A stretch of DNA of 64,000 bases from Azotobacter bryophylli (GTDB lineage: Bacteria > Pseudomonadota > Gammaproteobacteria > Pseudomonadales > Pseudomonadaceae): contig NZ_JBHRSJ010000002.1 of the NCBI RefSeq assembly GCF_042643485.1, positions 1 through 64,000 on the forward strand, in the 5' to 3' direction. Positions 34,787 through 42,227 of the stretch are shown piece after piece. The notes under the pieces are model-generated. The model saw only the letters and a list, made by a program, of their open reading frames with translations, searched no databases and was not told where the DNA came from. Numbering within the stretch: position 1 is the first letter of the stretch; the number at the start of each line of letters is the position of its first letter. A program made the translations under genes and the position numbers.

Positions 34787-35878
34787 TCACAGCTGCGGCA
34801 GCACCGGGGTGTCCACCCAGACCTCGGCATTCTGCGCCCGCTGGCGCAGCACGTGATCCATCAGCACGATGGCCATCATCGCCTCGGCGATGGGCGTGGC
34901 GCGGATGCCAACGCAAGGGTCGTGACGGCCCTTGGTGACCACCTCCACCGGATTGCCCTCGATGTCGATGGAGCGACCGGGCGTGGTGATGCTGGAGGTG
35001 GGCTTGAGCGCCAGATGGGCGACGATCGGCTGCCCCGAGGAAATTCCGCCGAGGATGCCGCCGGCGTTGTTGGACAGGAAACCGTCCGGGGTCATCTCGT
35101 CACGATGCTCGGTGCCGCGCTGGGCGATACAGGCGAAACCGGCGCCGATCTCCACGCCCTTGACCGCGTTGATGCTCATCAGCGCATGGGCCAGTTCGGC
35201 ATCGAGACGGTCGAAGATCGGCTCGCCGAGGCCCGGCGGCACGCCTTCGGCGATCACGGTGATCTTGGCGCCGACCGAGTCCTGGTCGCGGCGCAGTTGA
35301 TCCATGTACGCCTCCAGCTCCGGCACCTTGTCCGGGTCGGGGCTGAAGAAGGCATTCTGCTCCACCGACTCCCAGCTCTTGAACGGGATTTCGATGGGCC
35401 CCAGCTGGCTCATGAAGCCGCGCACGCTGATGCCGAGGCTGGCTAGGTACTTCTTGGCGATGGCGCCGGCGGCGACGCGCATGGCGGTCTCGCGCGCCGA
35501 GCTGCGGCCGCCGCCACGGTAGTCGCGGATGCCGTACTTGTGGTGGTAGGTGTAGTCGGCGTGGGCCGGGCGGAACAGGTCCTTGATCGCCGAGTAGTCC
35601 TTGGACTTCTGGTCGGTGTTGCGGATCAGCAGGCCGATCGGGCAGCCGGTGGTCTTGCCCTCGAACACCCCGGAGAGGATCTCGACCTCGTCGGCCTCCT
35701 GGCGCTGAGTGGTGTGCCGGCTGGTGCCGGGCTTGCGCCGGTCCAGGTCGCACTGCAGGTCCGCGGCCGACAGTTCGAGCCCCGGCGGGCAGCCGTCGAC
35801 GATGGCGACCAGCGCCGGACCGTGGCTCTCGCCGGCGGTGGTGACAGTGAACAGCTTGCCGTAGGTATTGCCGGACAT
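34787..35878 (-). CDS. aroC: Chorismate synthase
   Basis: This 363-residue enzyme performs the last step of the shikimate pathway, forming chorismate from EPSP with reduced FMN. It has all three signatures: GESHGPALVAIVDGCPPG, GGGRSSARETAMRVAAGA, and RPDH-like DYSAIKDLFRPAHADYTY with the C-terminal RATPIAEAMMAIVLMDH. The length is normal. It lies 61 bp upstream of the MFS gene on the same strand. Confidence 0.98.
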   Translation of the reverse strand: MSGNTYGKLFTVTTAGESHGPALVAIVDGCPPGLELSAADLQCDLDRRKPGTSRHTTQRQEADEVEILSGVFEGKTTGCPIGLLIRNTDQKSKDYSAIKDLFRPAHADYTYHHKYGIRDYRGGGRSSARETAMRVAAGAIAKKYLASLGISVRGFMSQLGPIEIPFKSWESVEQNAFFSPDPDKVPELEAYMDQLRRDQDSVGAKITVIAEGVPPGLGEPIFDRLDAELAHALMSINAVKGVEIGAGFACIAQRGTEHRDEMTPDGFLSNNAGGILGGISSGQPIVAHLALKPTSSITTPGRSIDIEGNPVEVVTKGRHDPCVGIRATPIAEAMMAIVLMDHVLRQRAQNAEVWVDTPVLPQL

Positions 35879-36014
35879 GCAGGAGCTCCGCGAACAATCA
35901 GCCTGAACGAAGGTGTGCGAGTATACCGGCGAGGCTCGGCGAGTTCACCTTGCGAACATTTCGCCAGCCGGCACGTCCAAACTCCCCGCCACTGATCCGG
36001 AATGGTTGTCCGCC

Positions 36015-36956
36015 ATGCTGCGCGCGTTCCTCTTGCTCATCCTCCTGGCGGCCGCCTCCGTCCGTGCCGAGTCCCTTCTCCAGCGCCCCGTCGATCTGCC
36101 GACCGCCACCGGCGAGCTGCACGGTACCCTGCTGTTGCCGAAACGCACGCCGCCACTGCCGGTGGTGCTGCTGATCGCCGGCTCCGGCCCCACCGACCGC
36201 GACGGCAACAACCCCGCCGGACGCAACGACAGCCTCAAGCGCCTGGCCTGGGCCCTGGCCGAACGCGGCATCGCCAGCGTGCGCTACGACAAGCGCGGCG
36301 TCGCCGCCAGCCGGGACGCCGCGCCCGACGAGCGAATGCTGAGCGTGGAGGGTTACGTGGCCGACGCGGCGGCCTGGGGCCGGAAGCTCAAGGCCGACCC
36401 GCGATTTTCCCGGCTGGTGCTGATCGGCCACAGCGAAGGCGCCCTGATCGCCACGCTGGCAGCCGAACAGGCCGGCGCCGACGCGCTGGTCGCCATCGCC
36501 GGCAGCGGCCGGCCGATCGACCAGGTCTTGCTCGAGCAGCTGCGGAGTCGCCTGCCGCTGCCCCTGCTGGCCTACAGCAGGGCGCTGGTCGGGGACCTGA
36601 AAGCGGGCCGCACGCGCGAGGACGTTCCCGATCCGCTGCGGATCCTGTTCCGCCCCAGCGTGCAGCCCTACCTGATTACCCTATTCCGCCAGGACCCGGC
36701 GGCGGCCTTCGCCCGCTTGCGGATCCCGGCGCTGATCGTCCAAGGCACCCGCGACATCCAGGTGGGCGTCGCGGACGCCGAAGCGCTCAAGCGGGCCAAG
36801 CCCGATGCCGAGCTGGCGCTGATCGACGGCATGAACCACGTGCTGCGCATCGTGCCGGCGGACCTGCAGCGGCAGCTGGCGTCCTACGACGAGCCGGACC
36901 TGCCCCTGGCCCAGGAGCTGAAACAGGTGGTCGGCGACTTCGTCCTGCGCCAGTAG
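36015..36956 (+). CDS. Exported alpha/beta hydrolase
   Basis: This 313-residue protein has a signal peptide (MLRAFLLLILLAAASVRAES). It has an alpha/beta hydrolase core with IAGSGPTDRDGN, the nucleophile elbow GHSEGA, an acid in GTRDIQVG and a C-terminal His in GMNHVLR. It is probably a periplasmic esterase of unknown substrate. It is divergent from aroC and converges with prmB. Confidence 0.87.
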   Translation: MLRAFLLLILLAAASVRAESLLQRPVDLPTATGELHGTLLLPKRTPPLPVVLLIAGSGPTDRDGNNPAGRNDSLKRLAWALAERGIASVRYDKRGVAASRDAAPDERMLSVEGYVADAAAWGRKLKADPRFSRLVLIGHSEGALIATLAAEQAGADALVAIAGSGRPIDQVLLEQLRSRLPLPLLAYSRALVGDLKAGRTREDVPDPLRILFRPSVQPYLITLFRQDPAAAFARLRIPALIVQGTRDIQVGVADAEALKRAKPDAELALIDGMNHVLRIVPADLQRQLASYDEPDLPLAQELKQVVGDFVLRQ

Positions 36957-36968
36957 AAAGGGCTCGAC

Positions 36969-37889
36969 CTACGCGGACAGCCGCGAACGGAACAGTTCCC
37001 GATGCTCGCGGCACTGGGCCGCGGCGAGCAGGAAGACACCGTGGCCGCCGCGCTGGAACTCCAGCCAGGTGAAGTCCACCTCCGGGTACAGCGCCTCGAC
37101 ATGCACCTGGCTGTTGCCCACCTCGACGATCAACAGCCCCTGCTCGGTCAGGTGGTCGGCGGCCTCGGCCAGGATCCGGCGCACCAGATCCAGGCCATCC
37201 GCCCCGCAGGCCAGGCCGACGGCCGGCTCGTGATGGTATTCGGCCGGCATGTCGGCGAAATCTTCGGCGTCCACGTAGGGCGGATTCGACAGGATCAGGT
37301 CGAAACGCTGCCCCGGCAATCCGTCGAAGCCATCGCCCTGAACGGTATAGACGCGCTCCTCCAGGCCATGCCGCTCGATGTTCTGGTTGGCCACCTCCAG
37401 GGCCTCGAAGGACAGATCCGCCAGCACCACTTCGGCCTCCGGAAACTCGTAGGCGCAGGCGATGCCGATGCAGCCCGAGCCGGTGCAGAGGTCGAGGATG
37501 CGCGCGGGCTCCCGGGGCAGCCAGGGTGCGAAGTGCTGTTCGATCAGCTCGGAGATCGGCGAGCGCGGCACCAGCACCCGCTCGTCGACCAGGAATGGCA
37601 GGCCACAGAACCAGGCCTCGCCGATCAGATAGGCCGCAGGGACACGCTCCTCGATGCGCCGCCGGAGCAACGCCTGCAAGTGGACGCACTCATCCTCTTC
37701 CAGGCGGCAATCGAGATAGCTGTCAGCCATTTCCCAGGGCAGATGCAGGGCTCCAAGCACCAACTGACGCGCCTCGTCCCAGGCGTTGTCGGTACCGTGG
37801 CCGAAGAACAGACCCTCGGCATGGAAGCGGCTCACGGCCCAGCGGATATGGTCGCGCAGGGTGCGCAGGCGAGAGGTAGTAGCGAGCAT
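36969..37889 (-). CDS. prmB: Ribosomal protein L3 glutamine methyltransferase
   Basis: This 306-residue protein methylates a Gln of ribosomal protein L3. It has an N-terminal helical substrate domain and a Rossmann methyltransferase with ILDLCTGSGCIGIACA (SAM motif I), VVLADLSFEALEVA and the catalytic NPPY in LILSNPPYVDAED. The YHHEPAVGLACGADGL motif supports PrmB over PrmC. Confidence 0.95.
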   Translation of the reverse strand: MLATTSRLRTLRDHIRWAVSRFHAEGLFFGHGTDNAWDEARQLVLGALHLPWEMADSYLDCRLEEDECVHLQALLRRRIEERVPAAYLIGEAWFCGLPFLVDERVLVPRSPISELIEQHFAPWLPREPARILDLCTGSGCIGIACAYEFPEAEVVLADLSFEALEVANQNIERHGLEERVYTVQGDGFDGLPGQRFDLILSNPPYVDAEDFADMPAEYHHEPAVGLACGADGLDLVRRILAEAADHLTEQGLLIVEVGNSQVHVEALYPEVDFTWLEFQRGGHGVFLLAAAQCREHRELFRSRLSA

Positions 37890-38022
37890 CGTCGGCTCCA
37901 GGCCCGGGAAATGCGGCAGTTTAGCCGATCCGGACGAGCACGCAGCAGCGGCGGTAGGACGGGCGGCTCGGGCCGTCGTGAAGTGCGACATATGCCCGCA
38001 CGCCCCCACACACTCTCTTGCT

Positions 38023-38121
38023 TCATTCGGGGTGACGTCTGAGCTCGCGAAGCACGGCGACCGATACCACCAGGGTGAACAACAACCAGAAATACGCGGA
38101 CAACTCGACGAACCAGGCCAT
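38023..38121 (-). CDS. 32-residue single-helix membrane protein
   Basis: This short frame begins MAWFVELSAYFWLLFTLVVS and continues as a hydrophobic helix to a charged end (LRELRRHPE). It has an excellent AAGGAG site six to seven bases before the ATG, which is strong support for translation of such a short frame. A longer reading to 38256 has no good site. No family is recognised. It lies between prmB and the isochorismatase-like gene. Confidence 0.55.
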   Translation of the reverse strand: MAWFVELSAYFWLLFTLVVSVAVLRELRRHPE

Positions 38122-38309
38122 GATCGACTCCTTTCGAACCGGAGCTACGACCATCCGCCGCAGGAAATGGTTCCTCTGCCCGACGGTCGTGAGAGGTGGC
38201 ATCGGTACCTTGCTAGCCTCCAACCCCTCCCATAGGCTAGAGCGATAACAGTTCACTTATGTCTGTCGGGAAGCGACAATCGGCGCCGTTTGTCCAAGGA
38301 GGAGCCAGC

Positions 38310-38906
38310 ATGCCCCAATCCCATAAAACAATTTTGCAGCTCACCGGTCGCGGCTTCGCTCCCGCAAAACTGAAGAACGCCACCCTGCTCGTCATCGACG
38401 TGCAGGAAGAATACCGCATGGGAGCACTGCCCTTGCCCGACCTCGAAGCGGCCGTGGCGGAGATCGTCGATCTGGTGGCAGCAGCTCGCGCTTGCGGCAC
38501 TCCTATTGTGCATGTCAAGCATCTGGGCATAACCGGCGGCCTGTTCGACCCCCAAGGCGAACGCGGCCAGTTCCTTCCCGAACTCGCCCCACAGGAGGGT
38601 GAGTTCGTGGTCGAGAAGCGCCTGCCGAACGCATTTTCCGGCACCGACCTGCACGACCAGCTGCAGGCCATCGGCCATCTGGACCTCATCGTCTGCGGCT
38701 TCATGACCCACTCGAGCGTCAGCAGCACCGTGCGGGCCATGAAGGATTACGGCTATCGCTGCACCCTGGTGGACAAGGCCTGTGCCACCCGGAACCTGCC
38801 GACGCCCAGCGGCATCCTCAGTGCGGCCGAAGTTCACCGTATCGAGGTCGCGGCGCTCGCCGACAACTTCGCGGTCGTCGTCCCCGACACCAAGGCCCTG
38901 CTCTAG
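38310..38906 (+). CDS. Isochorismatase-family protein with Ser in place of the catalytic Cys
   Basis: This 198-residue cysteine-hydrolase-fold protein has the acid in LLVIDVQEEY, the Lys in VVEKRLPNAFSGT and the nucleophile region CGFMTHSSVSSTVRAM. In the usual T-H-x-C-V version the Cys is the nucleophile; here the position is Ser (THSSV). It may be an inactive relative, a variant hydrolase, or a PhzD-like enzyme that does not need Cys. The start is preceded by AAGGAGGAG. It sits in the conserved block next to prmB. Confidence 0.88.
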   Translation: MPQSHKTILQLTGRGFAPAKLKNATLLVIDVQEEYRMGALPLPDLEAAVAEIVDLVAAARACGTPIVHVKHLGITGGLFDPQGERGQFLPELAPQEGEFVVEKRLPNAFSGTDLHDQLQAIGHLDLIVCGFMTHSSVSSTVRAMKDYGYRCTLVDKACATRNLPTPSGILSAAEVHRIEVAALADNFAVVVPDTKALL

Positions 38907-39032
38907 GATCAATCCTTCCGGACTACCGGAAATCGAGCCGATACTGGGCAGCGGACGCCCAGCACGGTGACGAACTGAACCGCCGCCAGCCTCGCCGGTC
39001 TCAGGCCGTAACCTCAACGAGAGAAAGTCGGA

Positions 39033-39356
39033 ATGAAGTTACCCGACGGGTTCGATGCTCGCCGCCTACGTCCGCCCAAGCCACAGATCCATCGTTGGCG
39101 CATCGGAGCGGCGCTTTCCGCCCTCTGCGCGGCCCTCGGCATCCTGCTCTCCATGGCCGGTGCCGCCTCGCTGCTCGGCCGCCCGCCGAACCTGCCCGGG
39201 CTGGACGCATCTGGAATCTCGGCGATTCCCCTCCTGATCCTCGGCCTGCTGTCGCTCTGGATCGGCGTCCTGGCCTGGCGTCTTTGTCGACGGCGCCTGC
39301 GACGTCCGAGCGACGACCTGAGCCTTGCGCCGCATCTGCTGAAAAAGCGCAACTGA
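39033..39356 (+). CDS. Small two-helix membrane protein
   Basis: This 107-residue protein has an Arg/Pro-rich N-terminus, two transmembrane segments (IGAALSALCAALGILLSMAG and IPLLILGLLSLWIGVLAW) and a basic C-terminus. From memory it corresponds to the small gene between the isochorismatase-like and smr genes in P. aeruginosa. Function is unknown. Confidence 0.72.
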   Translation: MKLPDGFDARRLRPPKPQIHRWRIGAALSALCAALGILLSMAGAASLLGRPPNLPGLDASGISAIPLLILGLLSLWIGVLAWRLCRRRLRRPSDDLSLAPHLLKKRN

Positions 39357-39402
39357 GACGGACGTACTGGGTAAACTAATCCCTCTTCACGGAGGTGAGC
39401 CC

Positions 39403-39960
39403 ATGTCCGACGACGACTTTTCCCTGTTCCAGGCCGCAGTACGCGGCGTCAAGCCGCTCAAGCAGGAGCAGGCCGACACCGGCAAGCCCAGGCCAGACCG
39501 TCGGCAGATCGCCGACCGCCGGCAAGCCGCCACCGAGCGCACGGAAACCATCCGGGTCGACGGACTCTCCGATCAGTTCGTCATCGACGTAGGCGCCGAG
39601 GACGAACTGTACTGGGCTCGCGAAGGCGTTCAGGAAGGCCAGATGCGTAAGCTCAAGGCTGGCCAGATCAGCTTCGAAGGCAGTCTGGACCTGCATGGCA
39701 TGAGCATGGAGAAGGCTCGCGAGACACTCTGGGATTTTCTCGCCGAAGCAGTGAAATTCGAGGTGCGGTGCGTACGGGTCACCCACGGCAAGGCTGCGCG
39801 CCTGGACGGCAAGCGGCCGATGCTGAAGAGCCATGTGAACACCTGGCTGCGCCAGCATCCGCAAGTGCTCGGTTTCGTCTCCTGCCAGGCGAAGCACGGC
39901 GGCACCGGCGCTCTCTACGTCCTGCTCAAGCGAAACATGCTCGAAGGCCGCGATGAATGA
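39403..39960 (+). CDS. Smr-domain DNA endonuclease-like protein
   Basis: This 185-residue protein ends in a Smr domain with the motifs LDLHGMSMEKARETL, RVTHGKAARLD and GGTGALYVLLKR. The N-terminal half is charged and lacks MutS domains, as in stand-alone Smr proteins related to SmrA and SmrB. SmrB in enterics cleaves mRNA at collided ribosomes, while other relatives nick DNA; which applies here is unknown. The start has GGAGGTGAG upstream. Confidence 0.9.
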   Translation: MSDDDFSLFQAAVRGVKPLKQEQADTGKPRPDRRQIADRRQAATERTETIRVDGLSDQFVIDVGAEDELYWAREGVQEGQMRKLKAGQISFEGSLDLHGMSMEKARETLWDFLAEAVKFEVRCVRVTHGKAARLDGKRPMLKSHVNTWLRQHPQVLGFVSCQAKHGGTGALYVLLKRNMLEGRDE

Positions 39961-40062
39961 AGTCCTGACCTCCCTCGACCACATCACGGTACGCTTGCAA
40001 GCCTGACGCGCGCGCCCTAACCTGCGCCTGGTACTTCAAACAAGCCCCCCACAGGAAGACCC

Positions 40063-40608
40063 ATGTCCCTGGAACAGCAGTACACCGCGATTCTCGGCTA
40101 TCTTGGCGAGGACGTAAGCCGTGAAGGTCTGGTCGATACGCCCAAGCGTGCAGCCAAAGCCATGCAGTATCTCTGCCGCGGTTATCAGCAGACCCTCGAG
40201 GAAATCGTCAACGGCGCGCTGTTCAGCTCGGACAACAGCGAAATGGTGCTGGTGAAGAACATCGAGCTGTATTCCCTTTGCGAGCACCACATGCTCCCAT
40301 TCATCGGCAAGGCTCACGTGGCCTATCTGCCCAACGGCAAGGTGCTAGGCCTGTCGAAGGTCGCACGCATCGTCGACATGTATGCACGTCGCCTGCAGAT
40401 CCAGGAAAACCTGACTCGCCAGATCGCCGAGGCGGTCGAGTCGGTCACCGGCGCGGCCGGGGTCGCCGTGGTGATCGAAGCCCAGCACATGTGCATGATG
40501 ATGCGCGGCGTGGAGAAGCAGAACTCCTCGATGGTCACTTCGGTGATGCTCGGCCAGTTCCGGGCCAATGCTGCGACCCGCAGCGAGTTCCTCAGCCTGA
40601 TCAACTGA
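40063..40608 (+). CDS. folE: GTP cyclohydrolase I
   Basis: This 181-residue enzyme makes dihydroneopterin triphosphate for folate synthesis. It has the zinc motif SLCEHHMLPFIGKAHVAYLP and LGLSKVARIVDMYARRLQIQ, with the second zinc-binding region MCMMMRGVEKQNSSMVTS. It lies downstream of smr and ends the Pseudomonas-type block. Confidence 0.97.
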   Translation: MSLEQQYTAILGYLGEDVSREGLVDTPKRAAKAMQYLCRGYQQTLEEIVNGALFSSDNSEMVLVKNIELYSLCEHHMLPFIGKAHVAYLPNGKVLGLSKVARIVDMYARRLQIQENLTRQIAEAVESVTGAAGVAVVIEAQHMCMMMRGVEKQNSSMVTSVMLGQFRANAATRSEFLSLIN

Positions 40609-40743
40609 ATCGGAAGCCGAGCGCCCCTCCGGACAGAATCGACGCGCCATCCGTCGGCCGCCAGTGACCTCCACTGGCGCCGGACAGCCCTCCTCCTCGC
40701 CCAGGTACAGGTCCCGGCCAGACAGGCCGATCTCGTTCGGCTA

Positions 40744-40764
40744 ACATGACAACATCTGTCATGT
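40744..40764 (+). promoter_or_regulatory. Perfect inverted repeat upstream of phbF, likely operator
   Basis: ACATGACA and TGTCATGT form a perfect 8-bp inverted repeat with a 5-bp spacer (ACATC), 14 bp before the phbF start. Its closeness to the start suggests a repressor site. It does not match the TGC-N3-GCA boxes before phbP, so it may bind a different regulator. Confidence 0.5.
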
Positions 40765-40778
40765 AACGGGATACGCGT

Positions 40779-41312
40779 ATGTCTGCCACTGGCCGGAACG
40801 ATGTCCGCCTGATCAAGAAATACCCCAACCGCCGCCTGTATGACACACGCACCAGCAGTCATATCACGCTTGCCGATATCCGCCAGCTGGTGATCAGCGA
40901 AGAGCCCTTCCAGGTCGTCGATGCGAAGACCGGCGAAGATCTGACGCGGAGCATTCTCCTGCAGATCATCCAGGAGGCCGAAGGTGACGGCGAACCGATC
41001 TTCAGCACCGAGATGCTCAAGGGGATCATCCGCTTCTACGGCCCCTTCCAGGGCATGCTCGGCAGCTATCTGGAGAAGAGCATCCAGTCGGTCATCGACG
41101 TGCAGACCCAAGCCGGGCTGCAGTCGAGCCAAGCCTGGAGCGAGTTCATGCAAGCCCAGGCCCCGATGATGCAGGACCTGATGCGTCAGTACGTCGAGCA
41201 AACCAAGAAGCTCTACCTGAACACGCAGAACATGTTCGGAGTGTTCTCCGGACTAGGAGGCGCCGGCGCAGGCAGCAGCAAAAAAGAGGGCGATGAGGGT
41301 CAGAAAGCCTGA
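40779..41312 (+). CDS. phbF: PHB synthesis regulator PhbF (PhaR type)
   Basis: This 177-residue regulator begins with the PHB/PHA accumulation DNA-binding domain (VRLIKKYPNRRLYDTRTSSH, then ITLADIRQLVI). It is followed by the PHB_acc motif (RSILLQIIQEAEGDG, then LKGIIRFYGPFQGMLGSYLE). PhaR/PhbF proteins bind nascent granules and repress phasin genes until polymer titrates them. The gene converges with phbP. Confidence 0.93.
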   Translation: MSATGRNDVRLIKKYPNRRLYDTRTSSHITLADIRQLVISEEPFQVVDAKTGEDLTRSILLQIIQEAEGDGEPIFSTEMLKGIIRFYGPFQGMLGSYLEKSIQSVIDVQTQAGLQSSQAWSEFMQAQAPMMQDLMRQYVEQTKKLYLNTQNMFGVFSGLGGAGAGSSKKEGDEGQKA

Positions 41313-41391
41313 CCTCACCGCCTAGGGGGACTTGTTAGGAGGGTACAACCACACCACGGCGGCTTCGGAAGCGGGAGCCGCGATCTGCCGA

Positions 41392-41946
41392 TCAGGCAGT
41401 CTTCTTGCCCTGCGCAGCAGCGGCAGCGGCAGCGTCGATGCCGCTCTCAGCAATATCGGCCGCCTGCTTCGAGGCCTGCTTGGCGGCCTTCTGGGCGCTT
41501 TCGTAGACGTTGCCGGCGCTTTCCACAGCCGACTTGAACACGGAAACCACCGGCTCGGCGCCCGCCGGAGCGTTCTTGCTGATTTCTTCCACCAGTTCCT
41601 GCACCTGCTGGGTGCCGATTTCGATCTGACGCTCGGCCAGCTTGGTGACCTCGCCCTGGAAGCGGGAGAACAGGTCGTAAGCCTGGCGGCTGAACTCGAC
41701 GAAACGCTCGGCTTGCTCGTTCGGCTTGAAGAAGGAGGCCTGCAGTTCGATGAAGGCCTGCGGATCACGGACCGACAGCAGCTTGCGCACGTTCTCGAAG
41801 TTGTCGTCGGTGGTTTGGCGCAGGGTCTTGAACTGCAGTTGGGAGAACTCTTCGACACTCGCAAACAGCCGGCTGTTCAGCTGCTGCAGGGTATCCAGGT
41901 GGGATTTCGAAGCGCTTTCCAGTTTTTCCAGATCAAAAACGGACAT
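41392..41946 (-). CDS. phbP: Phasin PhbP
   Basis: This 184-residue amphipathic helical protein begins MSVFDLEKLESASKSHLDTL and has the phasin_2 core (FASVEEFSQLQFKTLRQTTD, then SRQAYDLFSRFQGEVTKLAE). The Ala/Lys-rich C-terminus contains AAAAAAAQGKKTA. Phasins coat PHB granules and set their size and number. The start has GGAGATACGAC upstream, and candidate PhbF boxes lie 85-131 bp before the start. Confidence 0.93.
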   Translation of the reverse strand: MSVFDLEKLESASKSHLDTLQQLNSRLFASVEEFSQLQFKTLRQTTDDNFENVRKLLSVRDPQAFIELQASFFKPNEQAERFVEFSRQAYDLFSRFQGEVTKLAERQIEIGTQQVQELVEEISKNAPAGAEPVVSVFKSAVESAGNVYESAQKAAKQASKQAADIAESGIDAAAAAAAQGKKTA

Positions 41947-42031
41947 GTCGTATCTCCTACGAAGGATTTGGGCCGTGCCGGCCTTGCGTGCCGCTGGTTA
42001 CGAATGACTGGCTCAACGGGCAGATTCATTG

Positions 42032-42077
42032 TTGCGCCGCAAAATGATTTGCGCAACCACTTTTTGCACTGCAAAAA
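42032..42077 (-). promoter_or_regulatory. Three PhbF-type palindromes in the phbP promoter region
   Basis: TTGCGCCGCAA (42032-42042) and TTTTTGCACTGCAAAAA (42061-42077) both contain TGC-N3-GCA, the core of known PhaR/PhbF sites. A shorter TTGCGCAA palindrome (42049-42056) lies between them. The centres are about 16 bp apart. They lie upstream of phbP, in the gap shared with the divergent DUF3141 gene. Confidence 0.65.
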
Positions 42078-42227
42078 ATATTTTTGCCAAGCCTACCCCG
42101 TCACGTTATAAACCCCAGGGCTCCAGCGCGCCGACCGGTGCGCGCAAGGGTGAAAACTAGACTTCCAGCCCCTTGAGGACGTTCCTTACCGTACGCGACC
42201 ACACGATCCGAGCCAGGAGGCACAGCC

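Noticed and set aside
41359..41381. Stem GCGGCT/AGCCGC between phbF and phbP as a terminator
   Set aside because: It has only six base pairs, a long loop and no T-run, so the support is too weak.
42061..42090. Possible sigma54 promoter before phbP (TTGGCA and TTTGCA)
   Set aside because: The GG to GC spacing is 14 bases rather than the required 10.
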